Shown here: positions 18,637-25,414 of the stretch, piece by piece
Position numbering within the stretch: position 1 is the stretch's first letter
Layout: the number at the start of each line of letters is the position of its first letter
Assembly (NCBI RefSeq): GCF_030523875.1
Contig: NZ_JAUNHR010000021.1
Span: forward strand, 1-32,659
Source of the DNA: Micrococcus sp.
GTDB taxonomy: Bacteria > Actinomycetota > Actinomycetes > Actinomycetales > Micrococcaceae
Length of the DNA stretch: 32,659 bases
Direction: 5' to 3'
The notes under the pieces: model-generated
What the model saw: only the letters and a program-made list of their open reading frames with translations
The model's database searches: none
What the model was told of the DNA's origin: nothing
Program-made: the position numbers and the translations under genes

Positions 18637-18651
18637 GCCGCCCCGGGCGGC
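18637..18651 (+). other. Hairpin between the small ORF and mnhA
   Basis: GCCGC (18637-18641) and GCGGC (18647-18651) pair around a CCCGG loop. The core is a near-palindrome, GCCGCCCCGGGCGGC. It lies 13 bases after the small ORF's stop and 44 bases before mnhA. It could be a terminator for the tRNA transcript or an attenuator for the antiporter operon. There is no T-tract. Confidence 0.3.
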
Positions 18652-18694
18652 CCCGGACGCCGCCTCCGCCGTCCTGATCCCACGAGAACCCGGG

Positions 18695-21574
18695 GTGTCC
18701 ATGCTCCTGCTCAGCCTCCTGCTCGCCGTCGCCGCCGTGGCGGCGTCCTGGCCCCTCGCGCGCCTGCTCGGCCGTGACGCGGGCTGGGTGCTCGCCCTGC
18801 CGCTGCTGGCCGCCGCCGGCGTGCTTGCGTCCGCGTGGACGGCCGGCGTCCGCGCGGAGCCCCACCCCTGGATCCCGGCGATCGGCGTGGACCTGGACCT
18901 GCGGCTGAACGGCCTGGCCCTGGTGTTCGCGATGATCGTCCTGGTGATCGGCGCCGGCATCCTGGCCTACTCGAGCCGCTACCTCGGCGCGGACCGCGCG
19001 GCCTCCCGGCCGCACACGTTCTACCTGCTGATGACGGCCTTCGCCGCCTCCATGCTGCTTCTGGTGCTCGCGGACAACGTGGTGGTCCTCTTCGTGGCGT
19101 GGGAGTTCACCTCCTTCGCCTCCTTCTTCCTCATCGGGCGCTCGGGGGACCACGCCCGCGACCCCGCGATCCGCACCCTGCTGGTGACCGTGGGCGGCGG
19201 TCTCGCCCTCCTGGCCGCCGTCGCCCTCATGGCCGTGCAGACCGGCACCGCCTCCCTGTCCGGGGTGCTGGCCTCGGACGTGTGGTCCGACCCGGGCTTC
19301 GCCACCACGGCGGCGGTCCTGCTGGCGGTGGCCGCGTTCACCAAGTCCGCCCAGTTCCCGTTCCAGGCATGGCTGCCGGACTCCATGGTGGCCATCTCCC
19401 CGGTCTCCGCCTACCTGCACGCCGCCGCCATGGTCAAGGCCGGCATCTTCCTGCTGCTCGTGTTCAGCCCGGTTCTGGCCGGGAACGCGGTGTGGTCTGC
19501 CCTGCTGATCGGCTCGGGCCTCATCACGGCCCTGCTGGGCGCCGTCTCCGCGATCCGCCGTCACGACCTCAAGGGCCTGCTGGCCTACTCCACGATGAGC
19601 CAGCTGGGCCTGCTGGTGACCGCCATCGGCATCGGCACCCCCGTCGCGCTCACCGCGGCGATCGTGCACACCGTGGCCCACGCGCTGTTCAAGTCGGCGC
19701 TGTTCATGCTGATCGGCGTGGTCGACCACGAGGCCGGCACCCGCGACCTGCGCGAGCTCGCCGCCCGCCACGTGCGCATGCCGGTCACCGGCACGGCGAT
19801 CGCCGTCGCGGCCCTGTCCATGGCGGGCATCCCGCCGCTGTTCGGGTTCGTCTCGAAGGAGGGCCTGATCGACGCCGCCCTCGAGACCCCCGGCCCCGCA
19901 TGGCTGCCCGTCCTGGTCACCGCCGGCATCGCGCTCACCTCCGTGTTCACCGTGGCCTACTCCGGCCGGCTCGTGCTCGGCGTCCTGGGCCTGTGGGGCC
20001 CGAGCCCCGACGGGGCCGTCCACTCGTGGAGGGCCGGCCGCGGGGACGAGGTCCACGAGGCTCCCGCCACGTTCTGGGGCGTGCCGGTGCTGGCCGCGGC
20101 CGCCGCCGTGGCCCTGGGCCTGCTGCCCGGGGTGCTGGACACCCCCGTCTCCCACGCCGCCGAGGCCGCCTCCGGCGAGCAGATCCACGCGCACCTGGCG
20201 CTGTGGCACGGCGTGAACACGGCCCTGCTCGTCTCCGCCGGCGTGATCGCCCTCGGACTGCTGCTGGTGGCCCTGCGCCGCCCCGTGGAGCGCATCGCCT
20301 CCCACGCCGCGCTGCCGTTCTCCGCGCTGGACGCGGTGGACGAGGTCCGGCACCGGCTGATCGGCGTCGGCGCAGTCGTCTCGCGCGCCTCCGGCTCCCT
20401 GGCCCCCCGCACCCACCTGCTCATCCCCGCCCTGGTCCTGGGCGCCCTCGCGGTGGCGGGCGTCGCGACCGTCGAGGACCTGCCCGCCGTCGTCGGCCAG
20501 CCCTCTCGTTGGCACGACTGGGTGCTGGTCGTCCTGGTCGGCGCCGGCGTGATCGCCACCATCCGCGCCAAGACGCGCATCTCCGCGATGGTGGTGGTCG
20601 GCGTCGTGGGGTTCGGCATGACCCTGTGGTTCTTCACCCTGGGCGCCGTAGACGTGGCCCTCACCCAGCTGCTGGTGGAGGTGCTCACGGTGTGCGTCAT
20701 GGTGCTGCTGCTGCGGCGCCTGCCCGCGCGCTTCAGCGACGAGCCGACCCCGCGCAGGATGCAGGCCCTGCTCGCCGCCACCGTGGCCGGCGTCGCCGCG
20801 ACCCTCGGCGTGCTCGCGTTCACGGGCCGCTCGAGCATGTCGGAGATCGCCCACTTCTACTTGACCCAGACCTACGCCCAGGCCGGCGGGATCAACGTGG
20901 TGAACGTGATCCTGGTGGACTTCCGCGCCGTGGACACCTGGGGCGAGATGACCGTGCTCGGCGCCACCGGCCTGACCATCGCCGCCCTGCTGCTGAACCG
21001 GCGCCCCACCCCGCCGCAGCCCTCCGCGGTGGACATGCGCTCCCCACTGGCCCACGTGCGCGAGAACCTCGTGCACATCCGGGTCTTCGGCCGGATCTTC
21101 GGCGTGCTGATCATCCTGCTGTCGGTGCTCCTGCTGCTGCGCGGCCACTACGAGCCCGGCGGCGGCTTCATCGCCGCGCTCGTGGCCGGCGCCGGGTACG
21201 CCCTGCTCTACCTGGCGGCCGACACCGACACCTCCCGGCAGCTGCGGTGGCCGTACCTGACCCTGATCGGCTCGGGCATCGCGGTGGGCACGCTCACCGG
21301 GTTCGCCGGCTACCTCACCGGCAAGGGCTTCCTGGGGGCCGCGGGCGTGAAGGTCCTCGGCTACGGGCTGTCCACCACGCTGGCCTTCGACATGGGCGTG
21401 TACCTGGCGGTGGTGGGCCTGATCGTGGCCGCCTTCTCCCTGCTCGGACCCGAACGGCGCGATGAGGACGCCCACGGCGCCTCGAGCGGCGACCCCGGCG
21501 TCGCGCCGGAGCCCCCCACCTCCGAGGCCCCGGCCTCGACCCCCACGACCGCACGAGAGGAGGCCACCCGATGA
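18695..21574 (+). CDS. mnhA: Mrp-type Na+/H+ antiporter, fused A-B subunit
   Basis: This is the largest subunit of the Mrp antiporter, which exchanges cytoplasmic Na+ (or another monovalent cation) for external protons in the membrane. The 959-residue protein joins two subunits. The MrpA part (about 1-780) is NuoL-like, with many membrane helices and the conserved WEFTSFASFFLIG glutamate, the HAAAMVKAGIFLL lysine and the VDHEAGTRDLREL loop. From about residue 788 comes an MrpB domain, with VFGRIFGVLIILLSVLLLL, GHYEPGGGFIAALVAGAGYALLYLA and the later helices. No separate mnhB exists in the operon, so the fusion supplies it. The start GTG at 18695 has GAGAA 6 bases upstream; ATG at 18701 is possible. 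The stop overlaps mnhC as ATGA. Confidence 0.94.
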   Translation: MSMLLLSLLLAVAAVAASWPLARLLGRDAGWVLALPLLAAAGVLASAWTAGVRAEPHPWIPAIGVDLDLRLNGLALVFAMIVLVIGAGILAYSSRYLGADRAASRPHTFYLLMTAFAASMLLLVLADNVVVLFVAWEFTSFASFFLIGRSGDHARDPAIRTLLVTVGGGLALLAAVALMAVQTGTASLSGVLASDVWSDPGFATTAAVLLAVAAFTKSAQFPFQAWLPDSMVAISPVSAYLHAAAMVKAGIFLLLVFSPVLAGNAVWSALLIGSGLITALLGAVSAIRRHDLKGLLAYSTMSQLGLLVTAIGIGTPVALTAAIVHTVAHALFKSALFMLIGVVDHEAGTRDLRELAARHVRMPVTGTAIAVAALSMAGIPPLFGFVSKEGLIDAALETPGPAWLPVLVTAGIALTSVFTVAYSGRLVLGVLGLWGPSPDGAVHSWRAGRGDEVHEAPATFWGVPVLAAAAAVALGLLPGVLDTPVSHAAEAASGEQIHAHLALWHGVNTALLVSAGVIALGLLLVALRRPVERIASHAALPFSALDAVDEVRHRLIGVGAVVSRASGSLAPRTHLLIPALVLGALAVAGVATVEDLPAVVGQPSRWHDWVLVVLVGAGVIATIRAKTRISAMVVVGVVGFGMTLWFFTLGAVDVALTQLLVEVLTVCVMVLLLRRLPARFSDEPTPRRMQALLAATVAGVAATLGVLAFTGRSSMSEIAHFYLTQTYAQAGGINVVNVILVDFRAVDTWGEMTVLGATGLTIAALLLNRRPTPPQPSAVDMRSPLAHVRENLVHIRVFGRIFGVLIILLSVLLLLRGHYEPGGGFIAALVAGAGYALLYLAADTDTSRQLRWPYLTLIGSGIAVGTLTGFAGYLTGKGFLGAAGVKVLGYGLSTTLAFDMGVYLAVVGLIVAAFSLLGPERRDEDAHGASSGDPGVAPEPPTSEAPASTPTTAREEATR

Positions 21575-22002
21575 CCGTCGCCATCACGGTGGGACTGCTG
21601 ACCTTCGGCGCGTTCTACCTGTTCTCCAAGCGCGAGCTGCTGCGCGTGATCCTGGGCATGGTCCTGCTGGGCCACGCCGCGAACCTCGCGATCATCGCCG
21701 CGGGCGGCACGGACCGCCGCGGCCTGCCGTTCGCCGGCACCTCGGACGTCGAGGTCCAGGCGGACGCCCTGCCGCAGGCCTTCGTCCTCACCGCCATCGT
21801 GATCGCCTTCGCGATCACCGTGCTGCTGCTGGCGCTGGCCGTCACCGGCCGCGCCGACGACGCGGTGGCGGCGCCGGACGAGGCCCCCGACGCCCTCGAG
21901 CAGGCCGCCTCCGACGCGCGCTTCCCGCGGGAGGAGCGCCGCGCCGCCGCGGGCCGGATCGAGCGCGGCCGGGCAGGCCACCGGACGGAGGTGCGCCCGT
22001 GA
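21571..22002 (+). CDS. mnhC: Mrp-type Na+/H+ antiporter subunit C
   Basis: MnhC is a NuoK-like three-helix subunit of the Mrp antiporter. The 143-residue product has helices at about 3-18, 26-44 and 70-92, with the conserved RVILGMVLLGHAANLAII core and the ADALPQAFVLTAIVIAFAIT segment. The last 50 residues (from about GRADDAVAAPDEAPD) are a charged cytoplasmic tail that makes it longer than the usual 110-125 residues. The ATG overlaps the mnhA stop by four bases, and its own stop overlaps the mnhD GTG by four bases, so the three are translationally coupled. Confidence 0.94.
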   Translation: MTVAITVGLLTFGAFYLFSKRELLRVILGMVLLGHAANLAIIAAGGTDRRGLPFAGTSDVEVQADALPQAFVLTAIVIAFAITVLLLALAVTGRADDAVAAPDEAPDALEQAASDARFPREERRAAAGRIERGRAGHRTEVRP

Positions 22003-23669
22003 GCCCCGCTGCCCTGGGCCAGCTGCTGCCCCTGTTCGTCGCCGTCCCGCTCCTGTCGGGCGGCCTCCTGGTGGTCACGGGGGAGCGCCTGCGCGTGCAC
22101 CGCGCCGTCCTGTTCGCGGCCCTCTCCGCGGTCCTCGTCGCCGCGGTCGTCCTCGGCGTCCGCGCCCTCGACGGGTCCGTGCTCGCCACCTCGCTGGGCG
22201 GCTGGCCCGGGGGCATCGGCATCGGCTTCGCGGCGGACATGCTGTCCGCCCTGATGCTCGTGCTCACGAGCGCCCTCACGATCGTGGGCGCGGCGTTCGC
22301 CTACGGCTCCCGGGTGGCCAACTCGCGGTACTTCGCCCCGCTGCTGCTCATCCTCATCGCGGGCGTCAACGGCGCCCTGCTGACGGCGGACCTGTTCAAC
22401 CTCTTCGTGTTCATCGAGGTCATGCTGGTGCCCAGCTACGGCCTCTACGTCCTCTCCGCCAACCGCCGCGAGCCCCTGCGCCGGGTGGACGGGGCGCGCC
22501 TGTACGTCACGCTCAACCTGCTGACCTCCACGATCCTCGTGGTGGGCGTGGGCTTCGTGTACGCCCTCACCGGCTCGGTCAACCTGGCCGTGCTGGCCGG
22601 GTCCGCCGCGGCGGACCCGCGCGTCGCCGTCGCCGCGGGCATGGTGCTGTTCGCGCTGTCCATCAAGGCCTCGGTGGTCCCGCTGCACGGCTGGCTGGCC
22701 TGGGCGTACTCCTCGACCTCCCCGGCCGTGACGGGTCTGTTCGCGGCGCTGCACACCAAGGTGGCCGTCTACGGGCTGTACCGGATCTACTCGGTGATGT
22801 ACGACGGCGACGCGCGCCTGCTGCCGCTGATCCTGGTCCTGGCGCTGGCCACCCTCGTGCTGGGGGCGCTCGCCTCCGTCGGCGAGCACGGCGTCCGCTC
22901 GGTGCTCTCCTGGCAGATGGTCAGCGGCATCGGCGGCATCCTCGTCGGCCTCGGGGTGTCCACGCGCCTGGGGCTGGCGGCGGGCCTGTTCTACCTCGTG
23001 CACCACATGGTGGCGATGGGCTGCCTGCTGATGGCCACCGGAGCGATCGAGGTCCGCTACGGCACCGGCCGTCTGGCGGACGTGCAGGGCCTGGCCCGGC
23101 GCGAGCCGCTGATCGCCGTCGTCTTCTTCGTGGGCCTGCTCTCCCTGGTGGGCATCCCGCCCTTCTCCGGGTTCGTGGGCAAGCTCATGCTGGTCGGCGC
23201 CGGCCTGGACGCCGGCCGCGGCGTCACCGTCGCGCTGGTCCTGGCCGCCTCCCTGGTGAGCCTGTGGGCGCTGCTGCGGGTGTGGGACGCCTGGTTCTGG
23301 GGCGAGCCGACCGCCCCGCACGGACACCGTGAGCGCCTGGCCACCGCGGCGCTGCCCATCGTGGGCCGGGCGGGCTCCGCGCCGGCGCCCTCGGGCCGCG
23401 GCTCGAGCACCGACCACGAGCGCACCGAGTCGTGGGCCACGCAGGAGACCCTCGACCCGCCCACGGGCGTGCTGCCGGTGACGGTGGACCCGGACGAGGA
23501 CGTCACGCGCTCCCGCATCCCGGGGCGGCTGGCCGCGCCCGCCGTCGTCCTGGCCGTGGCGACCCTCGCCCTCGGACTGGGCGGCCAGGCGCTGTGGACC
23601 GTCACCGACCTGGCCGCGCAGGGCCTGATGGACCCCAGCCGCTACATCGAGGCGGTGCTGAACCCGTGA
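21999..23669 (+). CDS. mnhD: Mrp-type Na+/H+ antiporter subunit D
   Basis: MnhD is a NuoM/N-like proton-translocating subunit of the Mrp antiporter. The 556-residue protein is longer than the usual 490-510. It shows the expected helices, including ADLFNLFVFIEVMLVPSYGLYVL (key membrane glutamate), the SIKASVVPLHGWL lysine segment, FYLVHHMVAMGCLLMATG and GLLSLVGIPPFSGFVGKLML. The extra length comes from a hydrophilic stretch of about 74 residues (about 435-508, PHGHRERLATA to SRIPGRLA) between the helix ending VWDAWFWGE and the final helix. That stretch is Ser/Thr/Glu-rich and probably a cytoplasmic loop. The GTG start overlaps the mnhC stop by four bases. Confidence 0.94.
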   Translation: MSPAALGQLLPLFVAVPLLSGGLLVVTGERLRVHRAVLFAALSAVLVAAVVLGVRALDGSVLATSLGGWPGGIGIGFAADMLSALMLVLTSALTIVGAAFAYGSRVANSRYFAPLLLILIAGVNGALLTADLFNLFVFIEVMLVPSYGLYVLSANRREPLRRVDGARLYVTLNLLTSTILVVGVGFVYALTGSVNLAVLAGSAAADPRVAVAAGMVLFALSIKASVVPLHGWLAWAYSSTSPAVTGLFAALHTKVAVYGLYRIYSVMYDGDARLLPLILVLALATLVLGALASVGEHGVRSVLSWQMVSGIGGILVGLGVSTRLGLAAGLFYLVHHMVAMGCLLMATGAIEVRYGTGRLADVQGLARREPLIAVVFFVGLLSLVGIPPFSGFVGKLMLVGAGLDAGRGVTVALVLAASLVSLWALLRVWDAWFWGEPTAPHGHRERLATAALPIVGRAGSAPAPSGRGSSTDHERTESWATQETLDPPTGVLPVTVDPDEDVTRSRIPGRLAAPAVVLAVATLALGLGGQALWTVTDLAAQGLMDPSRYIEAVLNP

Positions 23670-23707
23670 GCCACGCACTGCCGCAGCCTCCGGAGGGAGC
23701 CGACCCC

Positions 23708-24142
23708 ATGCACACCGCCGCCCCCGTCGACGGGACCGTCGACCTGGCGCCCGGCACGGCCTCCGTCGTGTCCTGGCCTTGGCGGTGGCTCGTGTTCTGG
23801 TGCTGGTACGCGTGGGCCCTGGTGACCTCCTCGGAGGCGGTCATCAAGGACCTCGTCACCCCCGGCGACCAGGCGCGCTCGGGCATCGCCCGCGTGCGCA
23901 GCAACTGCCGCACGGACGCCGAGGTCACCCTGCTCTCGGCGCTGATCACCCTGACGCCCGGCACGCTGACGCTGGGCACCCGGCACGCCGGGGCCGTGGG
24001 CGAGGAGGACGGCGATCCCGACGCGCGGCGCCTGCTCTACGTGCACGGGCTGTACGCCGACGACGCCGACGCCCTGCGCGCGGAGATCCACGACATGGAG
24101 CGGCGCATGCTCCACGCGATGCGGAAGACGGGGGTGGCGTGA
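23708..24142 (+). CDS. mnhE: Mrp-type Na+/H+ antiporter subunit E
   Basis: MnhE is a small subunit needed for assembly and activity of the Mrp complex. The 144-residue product has the family pattern: an N-terminal membrane segment (about 24-45, WRWLVFWCWYAWALVTSSEAV), then VRSNCRTDAEVTLLSALITLTPGTLTLG, and a soluble C-terminal part with LLYVHGLYADDADALRAEIHDMERRML. I chose the ATG at 23708 because GGAGGGAG lies 8 bases upstream. An in-frame GTG at 23666 overlaps the mnhD stop and would add 14 residues (SHALPQPPEGADP); coupling makes it possible, but that segment is unlike the family and contains the ribosome binding site. The stop shares one base with the mnhF ATG. Confidence 0.91.
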   Translation: MHTAAPVDGTVDLAPGTASVVSWPWRWLVFWCWYAWALVTSSEAVIKDLVTPGDQARSGIARVRSNCRTDAEVTLLSALITLTPGTLTLGTRHAGAVGEEDGDPDARRLLYVHGLYADDADALRAEIHDMERRMLHAMRKTGVA

Positions 24143-24423
24143 TGCCGTTCGCCTACGACTGGTCCCTGGTGGGGATCGACCTGGCCATCGCGCTGCTGAC
24201 CGTGTCGGCGCTCGTGTCCGCGTACCGGATCGTGGTGGGCCCGCTGGACGCGGACCGCGCGGTCTCGGGTGACCTGCTCACGTTCAGCGTGCTCGGGATG
24301 CTCGTGCTGTTCGGCGTCCGGACGGAGAACCCGTGGACGTTCGACCTGGTCCTGATCGCGGCGATCGTGGCCTTCCTGTCCGGCATGTCCCTGGCCCGCG
24401 CGCTCACGCGCGGCAAGCGTTGA
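24142..24423 (+). CDS. mnhF: Mrp-type Na+/H+ antiporter subunit F
   Basis: MnhF is a three-helix subunit of the Mrp antiporter. The 93-residue length is typical. Helices are at about 8-27, 42-59 and 66-84. The conserved YRIVVGPLDADRAVSGDLL loop lies between the first two. The ATG shares one base with the mnhE stop (TGATG), so the two are coupled. mnhG starts 13 bases after the stop. Confidence 0.93.
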   Translation: MPFAYDWSLVGIDLAIALLTVSALVSAYRIVVGPLDADRAVSGDLLTFSVLGMLVLFGVRTENPWTFDLVLIAAIVAFLSGMSLARALTRGKR

Positions 24424-24436
24424 GGAGGTCGCACCC

Positions 24437-24814
24437 GTGGACGTCGTCCTGACCGTCGCCGGCTCCGTGCTCGTGGTGATCGGAGCCCTCGTGTTCGTCA
24501 CCGCGGGCCTCGGCCTGATCCGGTTCCCCGACCCCTACACCCGCATCTCCGCCGTGGGCACCGCCGGCGGCGTCGGGATGATCCTGATCGTGGTGGGCGC
24601 GCTGCTGCTGTCCCCGGGGGTGGCCGCGTTCGTGAAGGTGGCGCTGATCGTGGTGCTGCAGCTCGGCACCGCCTCGGTGGCCACCATGGCCCTGGGCCGC
24701 TCGGCCTACCTGACCGGGGTGCCCATGAACCCGGGGCACTACGACGAGCTCGCCGAGGACACCCCCGGCCGCGAGGACGGCCGCGCCGCCCCGCGCCTGC
24801 CGGACATGGACTGA
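24437..24814 (+). CDS. mnhG: Mrp-type Na+/H+ antiporter subunit G
   Basis: MnhG completes the Mrp complex. The 125-residue product has three hydrophobic segments (about 3-25, 43-59 and 64-85). The family motif GLIRFPDPYTRISAVGTAGGVGM joins the first two. The last 35 residues are hydrophilic and charged. The GTG start has GAGGAGG (24422-24428) 8 bases upstream, overlapping the mnhF stop. It is the last gene of the operon; a hairpin at 24825-24840 follows and the next gene is convergent. Confidence 0.93.
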   Translation: MDVVLTVAGSVLVVIGALVFVTAGLGLIRFPDPYTRISAVGTAGGVGMILIVVGALLLSPGVAAFVKVALIVVLQLGTASVATMALGRSAYLTGVPMNPGHYDELAEDTPGREDGRAAPRLPDMD

Positions 24815-24824
24815 CGGCGCGGGC

Positions 24825-24840
24825 CGGCCCGTCCGGGCCG
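24825..24840. terminator. Hairpin between convergent mnhG and thioesterase gene
   Basis: CGGCCC (24825-24830) and GGGCCG (24835-24840) form a perfect 6-bp stem with a GTCC loop. It fills the 29-base gap between the two stop codons and can serve both strands. No T-tract is present. Confidence 0.45.
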
Positions 24841-24843
24841 ACC

Positions 24844-25374
24844 TCAGCGCGCGTCGAGGAGCATGTTGGTCATGCGCACGGTGGACAGCCGCCGTCCCTG
24901 CTCGTCCGTCATGACGATCTCGTGCGTGGTCAGGGTCCGGCCCAGGTGGATCGCGGTGGCCGTGCCGGTCACCAGCCCCGAGCGGATCGCGCGGTGGTGC
25001 GTGGCGCCGATCTCCGTGCCCACGGCCCCGCGGCCGGGCCCGGCGTGGACCTTGGCCGCCATCGAGCCCAGCGACTCCGCGAGCACCAGGTGCGCGCCGC
25101 CGTGCAGCAGCCCGACGGGCTGCTCGTTGCCGGCCACGGGCATGGTGGCCACGGCGCGCTCGGCGGTCAGCTCGAGGAAGCGGATGCCCATCTTCAGGGC
25201 GAGCGGGCTCACGGAGGCCCCGTCCAGGGCCGCGCGCATCGCCGGGTCCATGCCGGCGGCGGCCGCGACGGCGTCGCGCTCCTGATCCGTCAGCTCGGGG
25301 GTGACCCCGGCACGGAAGATGAGGGAGTCGAGGACGTCGGGGGCGGCCGGGGCCGTCTGCGGGGTGTCGGTCAT
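24844..25374 (-). CDS. Hotdog-fold thioesterase, PaaI/DHNA-CoA type
   Basis: The 176-residue protein is a single hotdog domain of the PaaI/YbgC-like acyl-CoA thioesterase group. The active-site region GLLHGGAHLVLAESLGSMAA (about 88-107) carries the HGG turn and the following glutamate near residue 100. Downstream strands include VGTEIGATHHRAIRSGLVTGTATAIHLGRTLTTHEIVMTDEQGR, typical of the group. The substrate could be phenylacetyl-CoA intermediates, 1,4-dihydroxy-2-naphthoyl-CoA (menaquinone synthesis) or another acyl-CoA; sequence alone does not decide. The N-terminal 45 residues are a variable extension. I chose the ATG at 25374; an upstream in-frame ATG at 25431 would overlap the polA promoter and start. 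It is divergent from polA with a 40-base gap. Confidence 0.86.
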   Translation of the reverse strand: MTDTPQTAPAAPDVLDSLIFRAGVTPELTDQERDAVAAAAGMDPAMRAALDGASVSPLALKMGIRFLELTAERAVATMPVAGNEQPVGLLHGGAHLVLAESLGSMAAKVHAGPGRGAVGTEIGATHHRAIRSGLVTGTATAIHLGRTLTTHEIVMTDEQGRRLSTVRMTNMLLDAR

Positions 25375-25380
25375 GCCCAG

Positions 25381-25386
25381 TAGGCT
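25381..25386 (+). promoter_or_regulatory. Candidate -10 box of polA
   Basis: TAGGCT lies 28 bases before the polA ATG at 25415 and would give a leader of about 22 bases that contains the GAGAGGAG ribosome binding site. It is in the 40-base gap shared with the divergent thioesterase gene. No strong -35 is visible. Confidence 0.42.
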
Positions 25387-25414
25387 GGCACCTCGGAGTC
25401 GAGAGGAGCAACAC

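Noticed and set aside
23666..23707. GTG at 23666 as the start of mnhE
   Set aside because: It overlaps the mnhD stop as GTGA, which is tempting. However, a strong GGAGGGAG site sits inside the extra segment at the right distance for the ATG at 23708, and the extra 14 residues are not MnhE-like.
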